A stretch of DNA of 64,000 nt from Rhizobium phaseoli (GTDB taxonomy: Bacteria > Pseudomonadota > Alphaproteobacteria > Rhizobiales > Rhizobiaceae), in assembly GCF_003985125.1 (NCBI RefSeq), contig NZ_ML133570.1, positions 124,001 to 188,000 on the forward strand, in the 5' to 3' direction. The notes under the pieces were generated by a model that did no database searches, was not told the origin of the DNA, and was given only the letters and a program-made list of their open reading frames with translations. A program made the position numbers and the translations under genes. This document shows positions 36,166-46,136 of the stretch, piece after piece. Numbering within the stretch: position 1 is the stretch's first letter; each line of letters starts with the position of its first letter.

Positions 36166-37617
36166 ATGACGGACAAGAACCACCCGGTATATGCCGAAAT
36201 TACCGGTCCGATCGTGATGATCGGCTTTGGCTCCATCGGCCGCGGCACCCTGCCGCTGATCGAGCGCCACTTCAAATTCGACAAGAGCCGGATGGTCGTC
36301 ATCGACCCGCGCGAAGAGCCCTCCGACATGGAGATCCTGAAGAAGCACGGCGTCCGCCACATCAAGGAATATGTCACCAAGGACAATTACAAGGAGCTGC
36401 TGAAGCCGCTCCTGACGGAAGGCGAAGGCCAGGGTTTCTGCGTCAACCTCTCGGTCGACACCTCCTCGCTCGACATCATCAAGCTCTGCCGCAAGCTCGA
36501 CGTTCTCTACATCGACACCGTCGTCGAGCCCTGGCTCGGCTTCTACTTCGACAAGGGCATGAGCAACGCCGACCGCACCAACTATGCGCTGCGCGAAACC
36601 GTGCGCAAGGAAAAGGCGAAGAACCCGGGCGGCGCCACCGCCGTCTCCACCTGCGGCGCCAATCCGGGCATGGTCTCCTGGTTCGTCAAACAGGCTCTCG
36701 TCAACCTCGCCAATGACATTGGCCTCAAGTTCGACGAGCCGGACCAGCACGATCGCGAAGGCTGGGCCAAGCTGATGAAGAAGCTCGGCGTCAAGGGCGT
36801 CCATATCGCCGAACGCGACACCCAGCGCACCAAGCATCCGAAGCCGCTCGACGTCTTCTGGAACACCTGGTCCGTCGAAGGCTTCATCTCCGAAGGCATG
36901 CAGCCGGCCGAACTCGGCTGGGGCACGCATGAAGAATGGATGCCGAAGAACGCCAAGAAGCACAAGAAGGGCAACAAGGCGGCGATCTACCTGGAACAGC
37001 CGGGCGCCAACACCCGCGTTCGCACCTGGTGCCCGACGCCCGGCCCGCAATACGGCTTCCTCGTCACCCATAACGAGTCGATTTCGATCGCCGACTATTT
37101 CACGGTCCGCGACAAGGACGGCGAAGTGACCTTCCGCCCGACCTGCCACTACGCCTACCATCCGGCCAATGACGCTGTGCTCTCCCTGCACGAGATGTTC
37201 GGCAATGGCGGTACGCCGCAGCCGGTCCATCACGTTCTCGACGAGGACGAACTGGAGGACGGCATCGACGAACTCGGCGTCCTGCTCTACGGCCATGAGA
37301 AGAACGCCTACTGGTATGGCTCGCGACTGTCGCTCGAAGAAACCCGCCGCATCGCGCCTTATCAGAACGCCACCGGCCTGCAGGTGACCTCTGCTGTTCT
37401 CGCCGGCATGGTCTGGGCGCTGGAAAACCCGACGGCCGGCATCGTCGAAGCCGACGAGATCGACTACAAGCGCTGCCTCGAAGTGCAGATGCCCTATCTC
37501 GGCCCGGTCGAAGGCCATTACACCGACTGGACTCCGCTCGACGGCCGTCCGGGCCTCTTCCCCGAGGACATCGACACCAAGGATCCCTGGCAGTTCCGCA
37601 ACATTCTCGTTCGCTGA
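36166..37617 (+). CDS. hss: Homospermidine synthase
   Basis: 483 residues. The NAD-binding start is GPIVMIGFGSIGRGTLPLIE; other conserved parts are STCGANPGMVSWFVKQAL and HPANDAVLSLHEMFGNGG. It makes sym-homospermidine from putrescine (and spermidine) in an NAD-dependent reaction and supplies the characteristic rhizobial polyamine. CACAGGAGAAAAGA precedes the ATG. The gene stands alone with its own terminator. Confidence 0.97.
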   Translation: MTDKNHPVYAEITGPIVMIGFGSIGRGTLPLIERHFKFDKSRMVVIDPREEPSDMEILKKHGVRHIKEYVTKDNYKELLKPLLTEGEGQGFCVNLSVDTSSLDIIKLCRKLDVLYIDTVVEPWLGFYFDKGMSNADRTNYALRETVRKEKAKNPGGATAVSTCGANPGMVSWFVKQALVNLANDIGLKFDEPDQHDREGWAKLMKKLGVKGVHIAERDTQRTKHPKPLDVFWNTWSVEGFISEGMQPAELGWGTHEEWMPKNAKKHKKGNKAAIYLEQPGANTRVRTWCPTPGPQYGFLVTHNESISIADYFTVRDKDGEVTFRPTCHYAYHPANDAVLSLHEMFGNGGTPQPVHHVLDEDELEDGIDELGVLLYGHEKNAYWYGSRLSLEETRRIAPYQNATGLQVTSAVLAGMVWALENPTAGIVEADEIDYKRCLEVQMPYLGPVEGHYTDWTPLDGRPGLFPEDIDTKDPWQFRNILVR

Positions 37618-37640
37618 GAGTGCTCAGCATAAGCTCGATG

Positions 37641-37666
37641 ATGCCCGCCGCAAGGCGGGCATTTTT
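37641..37666 (+). terminator. Rho-independent terminator of hss
   Basis: A perfect 9-bp stem ATGCCCGCC/GGCGGGCAT with a GCAA tetraloop, then TTTTT. Confidence 0.95.
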
Positions 37667-37788
37667 GTAACGCTGGCTGTATAAATGGCGTCCCGGCCGC
37701 GCCAAGCCTTGCCATCATGGCGGGCGCACGCCATGTTTTGCCCGAACTTGGCGGGTGACCGCCACGCCGAATCGCCGGGAGAAGCCTT

Positions 37789-38163
37789 ATGAAAATCAGA
37801 ACTGGTCTCGTTCTTGTCGGTGCCGCGGCCGCTCTTGCCGCCTGCGTTTCACCGGAGCCGCGACAGAGGGCGATTGCAGTCGCCCCACCCGTTAAGAATT
37901 CTGTTGAAGGCGAATGGACGGATGCCAATGGCTTAACCTCCACCTTCACAGGTGGGCAGTTTGTAACGCGCACAAGCGACGGAACAAACACGCAGATGGC
38001 ATCGGGAACTTATACGGTCGGAGCTGATCAAATTATTCAGATTAACCTTTATTCGAATGTGAAAAAGACAAGCTCTCTCGTCAATTGCGCCCTCATTAGC
38101 CCAAGCCAGCTTAATTGCACCACCGCAACAGGGTCCCAGTTCACCCTTTCCCGCCGCGGCTGA
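37789..38163 (+). CDS. omp10: Omp10-type outer-membrane lipoprotein
   Basis: 124 residues with a lipoprotein signal peptide; the lipobox LAAC places the lipidated Cys at residue 19. The mature part (EGEWTDANGLTSTFTGGQF, SLVNCALISPSQLNCTTATG, ending FTLSRRG) closely follows Brucella Omp10 in pattern and length, as I recall it. It is likely a small beta-barrel lipoprotein in the outer membrane. Confidence 0.88.
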   Translation: MKIRTGLVLVGAAAALAACVSPEPRQRAIAVAPPVKNSVEGEWTDANGLTSTFTGGQFVTRTSDGTNTQMASGTYTVGADQIIQINLYSNVKKTSSLVNCALISPSQLNCTTATGSQFTLSRRG

Positions 38164-38192
38164 AGGGTGAGGCGATAGGCCGAAAGCACGCC

Positions 38193-38510
38193 ATGCGGGC
38201 CGTCGCCGGTTACCTCATCCTGCTGCTCGCAATGCCGCTTGCCGCGTTGGCCGTCGTTTTGCTGGCCAACGTCTATCGCCCCCAGGGCATCGATGCCCCC
38301 GATTGCGACGGAGCGCTGCAGGTGTTGATCTTCGCCCTGCCGGTCGTGCTGATCTATGGCGTCGGTGCACTCCTTCTCTATCGAGCCGGGCGACGCTTTC
38401 ATCGCCTCGTTTCCCTTCTCTGCCTGATTACAGCACTCTCCGCGGTTCCGAACATTGTCGCCGCGGTGCACGAACTCCACCGAAACAACGTCGGCGAATG
38501 CCGGGAATAG
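38193..38510 (+). CDS. Small membrane protein, unknown function
   Basis: 105 residues from the ATG at 38193. Three hydrophobic stretches (about 6-27, 41-63 and 70-90) predict a three-helix inner-membrane protein; the C-terminus HRNNVGECRE is polar. I recognise no family. It starts 29 bases after omp10 and may be cotranscribed. Confidence 0.7.
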   Translation: MRAVAGYLILLLAMPLAALAVVLLANVYRPQGIDAPDCDGALQVLIFALPVVLIYGVGALLLYRAGRRFHRLVSLLCLITALSAVPNIVAAVHELHRNNVGECRE

Positions 38511-38676
38511 CAGCCGGCTTTTTTGTCCCGTCCCTCTTGGAAAGAGTGCCGTCTGGCCCAGCTTTCCCTTGCAGTCATATGTCGTGTCATGGAACATCGG
38601 CATGCCGGGTACCGCCCCGGCGGACTATGGAAGGGATCGGCGAGGGGGATCTTTCGCCTCAATCAGGAGAACAGGG

Positions 38677-40590
38677 ATGACGAAGTCTTTCAGCTTCGGT
38701 CTTTTGACCGCGTCCATGCTGGCGCTGAGCGCGGGTGCCGCATTTGCGGATTACGAACTCAATATTCTTCATATCAACGATTTCCATTCCCGCATCGAAT
38801 CGATCAACAAGTTCGATTCCACCTGCTCGGCCGAAGAGGAAGGCAAGAAGGAATGCTTCGGCGGTGCCGCCCGTCTGAAGACCGCGATCGACCAGCGCCG
38901 CCAGGCGCTATCGGGCAAGAATGTCCTTCTGCTGAATGCCGGCGACAATTTCCAGGGTTCGCTCTTCTACACCACCTATAAGGGCGCAGCCGAAGCCGAA
39001 TTCCTGAACATGATGAAGTTCGACGCCATGACCGTCGGCAATCATGAATTCGACGACAGCGAAGACGGGCTTGCCACCTTCCTCGACAAGGTGCAATTCC
39101 CCGTCGTGACGGCGAACGTCAAGGCGACGGCTGCCTCCAAGCTCGGCGACCGCATCAAGCCGTCACTGGTGATCGATGTCGGCGGCCAGAAGATCGGCAT
39201 CGTCGGCGCCGTCACCAACGATACGCCGGAATTGTCGTCGCCCGGCCCGAACGTCACGATCGGCGATGACGTCCAGTCGATTACTTCAGCGGTTCAGGAT
39301 CTGAAGGGCCAGGGCGTCAACAAGATCATTGCGCTGACCCATGTCGGTTATCCCCGCGACCTCGCTTTCATCGCCAAGATTCCGGATGTCGATGTCGTCG
39401 TTGGCGGCCATTCCCACAGCCTGCTGTCCAACACCGATCCGAAGGCCGAAGGCCCATACCCGACGATGGTCGACAATCCCGGCGGCTACAAAGTGCCGGT
39501 CGTCCAGGCCGCCTCCTACAGCAAATATCTCGGTGATATCGTCGTCAATTTCGACGATAACGGCGTCGTCAAGGATGCCAAGGGCGACCCGATCCTGATC
39601 GACTCATCCTTCACGCCCGATCCGGCAGTCGTCACCCGCGTCACCGAACTCGCAAAACCGATCGAGGAATTGCGCAAAAAGGTGATCGGCTCCTCCGAAG
39701 GCCCGATCGAGGGCGATCGCAAGGTCTGCCGCGTCAAGGAATGCTCGATGGGCAATCTGGTAGCCGACGCCATGCTGGACCGTACGAAGAACCAGGGCGT
39801 CACCATCGCCGTTCAGAACGGCGGTGGCCTGCGCGCGTCGATTGATGGCGGCGACGTTACCCAGGGCGAGGTCATCACCGTCCTGCCCTTCCAGAACACG
39901 CTCGCCACGTTCGAGGCCACCGGCGCCGACATCGTCAAGGCGCTCGAAAACGGCGTCAGCCAGATTGATCAGGGCGCCGGCCGCTTTCCGCAGGTCGCCG
40001 GCCTGAAATTCTCGTTTGACCAGTCCAAGCCGGTCGGCAGCCGCGTCAGCGATGTCCAGGTCAAGGACGGCGACAACTTCGCTCCGATCGACCAAGCCAA
40101 GACCTACAAGCTCGCCACCAACAACTTCATGCGGGCTGGCGGTGACGGCTATTCGATCTTCAAGGACGGCAAGAACGCCTATGATTTCGGCCCGGATCTC
40201 GCCGACGTGACCGCCGAATATCTGGCTGCCCACTCGCCCTATAAGCCCTATACCGATGGCCGCGTTACCGAAATCGGCGCAACTGTCGCACAGGCACAGG
40301 CCGCAGCACCGGCGCCAACCAGCCAACCTGCTCCCGCCCCCGCGGCTCCGGCAACGCCGGCGCCAACCGCCGAACCTGCTCCTGCCGCGCCGTCGGCACC
40401 CGCCCCAGCCACCGCGCCGGCAGCAACGACGCCATCGACCCATGTGATCGCCGCGGGCGACACCTTCTGGGATCTCGCGGTGACCTTCTATGGCGACGGT
40501 ACGCTGTGGCGGAAGCTTTCGGAAGCCAACGGCAAGCCGAACCCGCATCACCTGATGGTCGGCAAGGAGATCCAGGTTCCCGCCAAGTAA
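38677..40590 (+). CDS. Periplasmic 5'-nucleotidase/UshA-family phosphoesterase with C-terminal LysM
   Basis: 637 residues from the ATG at 38677 (AGGAGAACAGGG upstream), with a signal peptide ending at AFADYEL. The metallophosphoesterase domain has NILHINDFHSR, LLNAGDNFQGSL, VGNHEFDDS and VVGGHSHSLL, the dinuclear metal ligands. The 5'-nucleotidase C-terminal domain (about 335-530) follows. An Ala/Pro-rich linker (about 545-585) leads to a LysM module (HVIAAGDTFWDLAVTFYGDG, ending KEIQVPAK). It probably hydrolyses nucleotides in the periplasm while held to peptidoglycan. Confidence 0.95.
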   Translation: MTKSFSFGLLTASMLALSAGAAFADYELNILHINDFHSRIESINKFDSTCSAEEEGKKECFGGAARLKTAIDQRRQALSGKNVLLLNAGDNFQGSLFYTTYKGAAEAEFLNMMKFDAMTVGNHEFDDSEDGLATFLDKVQFPVVTANVKATAASKLGDRIKPSLVIDVGGQKIGIVGAVTNDTPELSSPGPNVTIGDDVQSITSAVQDLKGQGVNKIIALTHVGYPRDLAFIAKIPDVDVVVGGHSHSLLSNTDPKAEGPYPTMVDNPGGYKVPVVQAASYSKYLGDIVVNFDDNGVVKDAKGDPILIDSSFTPDPAVVTRVTELAKPIEELRKKVIGSSEGPIEGDRKVCRVKECSMGNLVADAMLDRTKNQGVTIAVQNGGGLRASIDGGDVTQGEVITVLPFQNTLATFEATGADIVKALENGVSQIDQGAGRFPQVAGLKFSFDQSKPVGSRVSDVQVKDGDNFAPIDQAKTYKLATNNFMRAGGDGYSIFKDGKNAYDFGPDLADVTAEYLAAHSPYKPYTDGRVTEIGATVAQAQAAAPAPTSQPAPAPAAPATPAPTAEPAPAAPSAPAPATAPAATTPSTHVIAAGDTFWDLAVTFYGDGTLWRKLSEANGKPNPHHLMVGKEIQVPAK

Positions 40591-40613
40591 GACGATTTGT
40601 CTCGATGTCATCG

Positions 40614-40650
40614 GCCGGCCCGGGGGTTTCCCGGGCCGGCTTTTCTTTCT
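40614..40650 (+). terminator. Rho-independent terminator of the 5'-nucleotidase gene
   Basis: A perfect 11-bp stem GCCGGCCCGGG/CCCGGGCCGGC with a GGTTT loop, then TTTTCTTTCT. Confidence 0.95.
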
Positions 40651-40714
40651 ATAGGGTGAACCATGATCTCGAGGCTGCGTATGAGCCGACGAGACAATGA
40701 GTGTTGGGGCCAGA

Positions 40715-41749
40715 ATGACAGCAGATATTTCACTCCGTCCGGCCGATCATCCGGCCGTCAAGTCAGGCAAGGTCGGCGTCCTGCTGGTCAATCTCGGCAC
40801 GCCCGATGGAACCGACTACACCTCGATGCGCCGCTATCTCAGGGAGTTCCTGACCGATCGCCGCGTCATCGAATGGTCGCGCTGGAAGTGGTATCCGATC
40901 CTGTTCGGCATCGTGCTCAACAGGCGGCCGCAGAAGGTCGGCAAGGCCTACGAGCTGATCTGGAACAAGGAGAAAAACGAAAGTTTTCTCCGTACCTATA
41001 CCCGCAATCAGTCGGAACTGATGGCCGAACGGCTGAAGGATGTTGATAACGTCAAGGTCGACTGGGCGATGCGCTACGGCACGCCGTCGATCGCCTCGCG
41101 CATCGAGGCGCTGAAGCAGGAGGGCTGCGATCGTATTGTGCTCTTCCCGCTTTATCCGCAATATGCGGCGGCCACGACCGCAACCGTCAACGACAAGGCC
41201 TTCCAGAAGCTGCTTTCGATGCGCTGGCAGCCGGCGCTGCGCACCGTGCCAGATTATCATGACGACGAGACTTATATCGACGCGCTCGCCCAATCCGTCG
41301 AAAAGCATCTTTCGTCGCTCGACTGGAAGCCAGACATGCTGATCGCCTCCTTCCACGGCATTCCGATGTCCTATTTCAAGCAGGGCGACCCCTATTACTG
41401 TCAGTGCCAGAAGACCGGCCGGCTGCTGCGCGAGCGCCTGGGCCTCACCCAGGAAAACTTCATGGTCACCTTCCAGTCCCGCTTCGGGCCGGAGGAATGG
41501 CTGCAACCCTATACGGACAAGACGGTGGAGAATCTCGCCCGCGACGGCGTCAAGCGCATCGCCGTCATCAATCCCGGCTTCGTCTCCGACTGTCTGGAAA
41601 CGCTCGAGGAGATCGCCGAACAGGCCGCGCACTCCTTCCATGAAAACGGCGGCGAGAAGTTTGCCCACATTCCCTGCCTCAACGACAGTGAAGACGGCAT
41701 GAAGGTGCTGGAAAAGGTCGTCCGACGCGAATTGCAAGGCTGGGTCTGA
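40715..41749 (+). CDS. hemH: Ferrochelatase
   Basis: 344 residues from the ATG at 40715 (40697 is possible). It has VGVLLVNLGTPDGTD, YPQYAAATTATV, the active-site His in SFHGIPMSYFKQGDPY and a PGFVSDCLETLEEI segment. It inserts iron into protoporphyrin IX as the last step of haem synthesis. The CQCQKT segment is normal for alphaproteobacterial enzymes. Confidence 0.97.
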   Translation: MTADISLRPADHPAVKSGKVGVLLVNLGTPDGTDYTSMRRYLREFLTDRRVIEWSRWKWYPILFGIVLNRRPQKVGKAYELIWNKEKNESFLRTYTRNQSELMAERLKDVDNVKVDWAMRYGTPSIASRIEALKQEGCDRIVLFPLYPQYAAATTATVNDKAFQKLLSMRWQPALRTVPDYHDDETYIDALAQSVEKHLSSLDWKPDMLIASFHGIPMSYFKQGDPYYCQCQKTGRLLRERLGLTQENFMVTFQSRFGPEEWLQPYTDKTVENLARDGVKRIAVINPGFVSDCLETLEEIAEQAAHSFHENGGEKFAHIPCLNDSEDGMKVLEKVVRRELQGWV

Positions 41750-41920
41750 GAGACCTTCGCGGACCCATCATCCGACGGGTCGCCAGGATGAATCCTGCCG
41801 AGACCCCACATTCTATTTCCCTCGGAGGTGGTGCATCCGCGGGTCATTTCTTCCTCGCAAAGAACATGCTAACTCACCACATCAGTGTGTGGGCGCATGC
41901 GCCAATGGGAGGGATTTTTC

Positions 41921-42949
41921 ATGCTGTTGGGCGGTTTCGATATCGTCGTGATCGTGCTGGTCATCTTCGTCATCCTGGTCCTATTCGCCGGGATCAAGAC
42001 GGTGCCGCAGGGCTACCGCTACACGATCGAGCGCTTCGGTCGCTATACCCGCACGCTGGAGCCGGGCCTCAACCTCATCACCCCCTTCATCGAGCGCGTC
42101 GGCGCCCGGTTAAACGTGATGGAGCAGGTGCTGAACGTGCCGACCCAGGAAGTGATTACCAAGGACAATGCCTCGGTATCGGCCGATGCCGTCGCCTTCT
42201 ATCAAGTGCTGAACGCTGCCCAGTCCGCCTACCAGGTCTCCAACCTCGAAAACGCCATCCTCAACCTCACCATGACCAATATCCGCTCGGTCATGGGCTC
42301 GATGGATCTCGACGAACTGCTTTCCAACCGCGATGCGATCAACGACCGGCTGCTGCGCGTCGTGGACGAGGCGGTGCAGCCCTGGGGCATCAAGGTCACC
42401 CGCGTCGAAATCAAGGACATCCAGCCGCCGCGTGACCTCGTCGATGCCATGGCCCGCCAGATGAAGGCCGAGCGTGAAAAGCGCGCCCAGGTCCTGGAAG
42501 CCGAAGGCGCGCGCAATGCCCAGATCCTGAGAGCCGAGGGCGCCAAACAATCCGCCATCCTGCAAGCCGAAGGCCAGCGCGAAGCCGCCTTCCGAAACGC
42601 CGAAGCCCGCGAGCGGCTAGCCGAGGCCGAAGCCAAGGCGACGAGGATGGTCTCCGAGGCGATTGCCGCCGGCGACGTTCAGGCGATCAACTACTTCGTC
42701 GCGCAGAAATACACCGAAGCACTCGCCTCGGTCGGTTCGGCGCCGAACTCCAAGATCGTGCTGATGCCGATGGAAGCCTCGTCTATTCTCAGCTCCCTCG
42801 GCGGTATCGGCGCCATTGCCCGCGAGGTCTTCGGCGACGCCGGCAACCCGCCGCCTCCGCCGCCGCGTCCGCGTCCCGCGCCGGTCCGCTCGACGCCGCC
42901 GATCAATCCGCCGAACCCCAATCCCTTCAACCCCGATCCGGAGCGCTGA
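41921..42949 (+). CDS. SPFH/band-7 (stomatin-like) membrane protein
   Basis: 342 residues from the ATG at 41921, with GGGAGGG about 7 bases upstream. An N-terminal membrane helix (about 5-28) is followed by an SPFH domain ([37 protein letters not shown]), a charged coiled coil rich in KAER/AEGAR repeats, and a Pro-rich tail. Such proteins form large rings at the inner membrane, as with QmcA and FtsH partners. The downstream NfeD gene is the usual partner. Confidence 0.94.
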   Translation: MLLGGFDIVVIVLVIFVILVLFAGIKTVPQGYRYTIERFGRYTRTLEPGLNLITPFIERVGARLNVMEQVLNVPTQEVITKDNASVSADAVAFYQVLNAAQSAYQVSNLENAILNLTMTNIRSVMGSMDLDELLSNRDAINDRLLRVVDEAVQPWGIKVTRVEIKDIQPPRDLVDAMARQMKAEREKRAQVLEAEGARNAQILRAEGAKQSAILQAEGQREAAFRNAEARERLAEAEAKATRMVSEAIAAGDVQAINYFVAQKYTEALASVGSAPNSKIVLMPMEASSILSSLGGIGAIAREVFGDAGNPPPPPPRPRPAPVRSTPPINPPNPNPFNPDPER

Positions 42950-42952
42950 GCC

Positions 42953-43408
42953 ATGCTGGCGAAGATCATCGCCGAACTCGGTCCGTGGAGCTGGTGGGTT
43001 GTTGGCCTGGTTCTGCTCGCCGCGGAAATGATCGTGCCCGGCTTCTTCCTGGTGTGGATCGGCCTTGCCGCCTTGATCGTCGGCGCATTGTCGCTGCTCT
43101 TCTGGGACAGCGCCTTCTGGGTCTGGGAGTTGCAGGCAATCCTTTTTGCGCTGCTCGCCGTTGCCACGACCTTTGCCGGCCGCCGCCTGATGCTGCGCAA
43201 CGCCGCCACCGACGAACCCTTCCTCAATCAGCGCGGCGCGAGCCTCGTCGGCCGTACCGCGACGCTGCACGAGCCGATCCGCGAAGGCCGCGGCCGCATC
43301 CGTCTCGACGATACGCTCTGGCAGGTGATGGGGCCTGATCTGCCGGTGGGGACGCAGGTCAAGGTCGTGGCGAGCAACGGTCGCGACCTCCGGGTCGAAC
43401 CGATCTAA
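42953..43408 (+). CDS. NfeD-family membrane protein
   Basis: 151 residues: membrane helices at about 12-34 and 40-80, then a C-terminal OB-fold domain (RGASLVGRTATLHEPIREGR, DDTLWQVMG). NfeD-like proteins are almost always encoded next to SPFH proteins, as here with 3 bases between the genes. Confidence 0.93.
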   Translation: MLAKIIAELGPWSWWVVGLVLLAAEMIVPGFFLVWIGLAALIVGALSLLFWDSAFWVWELQAILFALLAVATTFAGRRLMLRNAATDEPFLNQRGASLVGRTATLHEPIREGRGRIRLDDTLWQVMGPDLPVGTQVKVVASNGRDLRVEPI

Positions 43409-43422
43409 TCAAACGGTGCTGA

Positions 43423-44418
43423 TCAGGCGACGCCGATCCGCAGCAGGTCATGGAAATGCACCAGCCCGAGCGGCCGTCTGTCGTCGTCGATGACGATCAG
43501 CGCGCCGATGCTGTGCTGATTGAGCAGCGCGAGGGCGGCGGTCGCCAGCATCGTCGGCTTCACCGTCTTCGGCGTCTTCGTCATGATGTCGTCGACGGCA
43601 AGCTCGGCGAGATTGCGGGTCAGGTTGCGCGCCATGTCACCTTCGGTGACGATGCCGCAGAGCCGTCCCTCCTCGTCGAGCACGCCGACGCAGCCGAAAT
43701 GCTTGCGCGACAGCACGGTGATCGCCTCCGGCATCGGCGTGCCCTTGGCAACGAGCGGCAACCGCTCGCCGGTATGCATGATGTCGGCGACATGCGTCAG
43801 GCTGGCGCCGAGCTTGCCGCCGGGATGGAAGACGTGGAAATCGGTGGCGGTAAAGCCGCGTGCCTCCAGAAGCGCCACTGCCAAGGCGTCGCCAAGCGCA
43901 AGCTGCATCAGCGTCGAGGTCGTCGGCGCCAGACCGTTGGGGCAGGCTTCCTGCTCATTCGGCACCAGAAGCACGATATCGGCGGCAGTGGCAAGCGAGG
44001 AGCTTTCGCCGCAGGTGAGCGCGATCAGCGGAATGGAGAAGCGCCGCGTGAAGGAAATAATGCTCTTGAGCTCGGCACTCTCGCCACCCTTGGAAATCGC
44101 CAGCACGACGTCGTCGCGCGCGATCATGCCGAGATCGCCGTGATTGGCTTCGGCCGCATGCACGAAGAAGGCGGGCGTCCCGGTCGAAGCGAAGGTCGCC
44201 GCCAGCTTTGCGCCAATATGGCCGCTCTTGCCGACGCCGGTGACGATCACCCGGCCGGAGATATCGCCGATGACTTCGATTGCGCGGGTGAACGGGCCGG
44301 CCAATCCATTGTCCAAGGCCTGTTCGAGCGCTTCAAGACCGCGTTTTTCGATGTCGATCGTGCGTTTTGCTGATTCGAGCACGCCGTTTTCGACCAGTTT
44401 TATCGCTCTTCTGTTCAT
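43423..44418 (-). CDS. kdsD: Arabinose-5-phosphate isomerase (KpsF/GutQ family)
   Basis: 331 residues: an SIS sugar-isomerase domain (VIVTGVGKSGHIGAKLAATF, AISKGGESAELKSI, PTTSTLMQLALGDALA) followed by two CBS domains (DIMHTGERLPLV, DDIMTKTPKTVKP). It interconverts ribulose-5-P and arabinose-5-P for KDO and lipopolysaccharide synthesis. It is convergent with the NfeD gene. Confidence 0.95.
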   Translation of the reverse strand: MNRRAIKLVENGVLESAKRTIDIEKRGLEALEQALDNGLAGPFTRAIEVIGDISGRVIVTGVGKSGHIGAKLAATFASTGTPAFFVHAAEANHGDLGMIARDDVVLAISKGGESAELKSIISFTRRFSIPLIALTCGESSSLATAADIVLLVPNEQEACPNGLAPTTSTLMQLALGDALAVALLEARGFTATDFHVFHPGGKLGASLTHVADIMHTGERLPLVAKGTPMPEAITVLSRKHFGCVGVLDEEGRLCGIVTEGDMARNLTRNLAELAVDDIMTKTPKTVKPTMLATAALALLNQHSIGALIVIDDDRRPLGLVHFHDLLRIGVA

Positions 44419-44543
44419 GGACCTGCGTTAGACCTTTTCACTTTCCAAGTCCACCCCGGCATCTTTCCGAATTGTGAACGACGCCCGCCGACGGCAACGA
44501 ATGATTAACCACGAGGCTTTACCTTTGGGTAAGAACCGAAAGC

Positions 44544-46079
44544 ATGTCAGGCGCGAATTGCATGGGCCACCCAAATCAGACGAGCAGTGTGACGCCGCTC
44601 CGCGCCATGAGCCGTGCCGTCTCTTTTGCTGCATTCGGCTGCCTGCTTCTCGGCCAGACCCCCGCTTTCGCGCAGTCCGCCTCCCAGCAGCCGGCAAGCG
44701 CGACGAACACCCGCACCACAAACAACGCAGCCACCGGTTTCGATGAGGAAACCGATGTTTCCACCGCGCCTGCGGCAAACGGCGCGGCCGCGACTGCGGA
44801 TGAAGCCCAGCAGCGGCCCGCAATAGCGGATCCGCAAACCGGCGACGACATTACCGGCTCCATCCTCGACGACGACATCCGCCGGCTGAACACCCGCGAA
44901 GCGCCGATCGACGAAACGTCGCGCCGCCGGGCTGCTGAGAGCGCCTCGACGGCGGAAACGCCGGGCATTCCGCTCGGCACTTTCGTGCTCCGTCCGAGCG
45001 TCACCCAGAGCATCAACACCGAGACCACCAAGGACGGCGACACCAGGCAGCGGCGCGCCTTCCTCGAGACCGATGCGGCAGCGACGCTGACCTCCGACTG
45101 GAGCCGCCACCAGCTGAGCGTCACCTCGGAAGGCGCCTGGCAGAAGAATATCAGCGGCGAAGGCGAGGAGCAGCCTTCCTTCAAGATCAACGGCGACCTC
45201 AGGCTGGATCTTCCTCAGGATACGGTCGCGCACCTCACCGCCGGGTATAATTTCTACCGCGAAGATACGGACGATCCCGACGCGATCGCCAATGCGACGC
45301 AGCAATCCGATGTGCAGGAATTTTCGGCCGGCGCCTCCGTCCAACGCGATTTCGGCATCCTGCGCGGTACGACGGCGCTGGCACTCACCCGCTCGATCTA
45401 TTCCGACGCCACGCTTGCCAACGGCACAACCGTTGAGCTGAGCGACCGCAACCAGACGACCGGCACGCTGCGCGGCCGCGTCGGCTACGAGCTGTCGCCC
45501 GCACTCATCCCCTTCATCGAGGCGACGATCGGCCGGACGCTTTATGACGAGACGCGCGATTCCGCCGGCTACGAGCGTTCCGGCCATAGCTATGGCGCCA
45601 AAGCCGGCGTCGAGGTCGATCTCGGCGAAAAGCTGAAAGGCGAAGTCGGCGTCGGCTACGAGAGGGCGGATTTCGAAGATAACAGGCTCTCGTCGATCGA
45701 CACGGCGACGCTCGATGCGAGCCTGCTCTGGTCGCCGATCCGCGGCACCGATGTCAATCTCGACCTGCAGACGAGCATCCAGCCGACGACCACGGCAGGC
45801 GAGAGCGGTTACGTCTCGCACGCGCTGACAACGACGGTCACACATCAGCTGCGCGACAATCTGGTCGGCACGATGATCGGCGGGGTGACTTGGCGCGATT
45901 ATCCCAGCGACAGCACCATCAACGACGAACTCGTCTATACCGCGGCGACCGGCCTGACTTGGAACATCAACCGCTATCTCGATCTGACCAGCACGCTCGG
46001 CTACGAACTGACGACGCGCAAGGAAGGCACCGACTCGCAGCAATGGCGCGCCGGCGTCGGGCTTAAGCTGAAACGCTAA
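44544..46079 (+). CDS. Outer-membrane beta-barrel protein
   Basis: 511 residues. A signal peptide lies at about residues 22-43 (MSRAVSFAAFGCLLLGQTP, AFAQ), so the ATG at 44607 is an alternative start. A low-complexity region (about 44-140) precedes a barrel of alternating-residue strands (e.g. LRLDLPQDTVAHLTAGYNFY, KGEVGVGYERADF) that ends with the barrel-type terminus WRAGVGLKLKR. It belongs to the DUF2320/OMP_b-brl_2-like group common in Rhizobiales. The function is unknown. Confidence 0.87.
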   Translation: MSGANCMGHPNQTSSVTPLRAMSRAVSFAAFGCLLLGQTPAFAQSASQQPASATNTRTTNNAATGFDEETDVSTAPAANGAAATADEAQQRPAIADPQTGDDITGSILDDDIRRLNTREAPIDETSRRRAAESASTAETPGIPLGTFVLRPSVTQSINTETTKDGDTRQRRAFLETDAAATLTSDWSRHQLSVTSEGAWQKNISGEGEEQPSFKINGDLRLDLPQDTVAHLTAGYNFYREDTDDPDAIANATQQSDVQEFSAGASVQRDFGILRGTTALALTRSIYSDATLANGTTVELSDRNQTTGTLRGRVGYELSPALIPFIEATIGRTLYDETRDSAGYERSGHSYGAKAGVEVDLGEKLKGEVGVGYERADFEDNRLSSIDTATLDASLLWSPIRGTDVNLDLQTSIQPTTTAGESGYVSHALTTTVTHQLRDNLVGTMIGGVTWRDYPSDSTINDELVYTAATGLTWNINRYLDLTSTLGYELTTRKEGTDSQQWRAGVGLKLKR

Positions 46080-46136
46080 ACGCCGCACATCCGGTGGGAC
46101 GCGCGGCGCTCTGTCAAGTATGCGCTGAAGAGAAGC

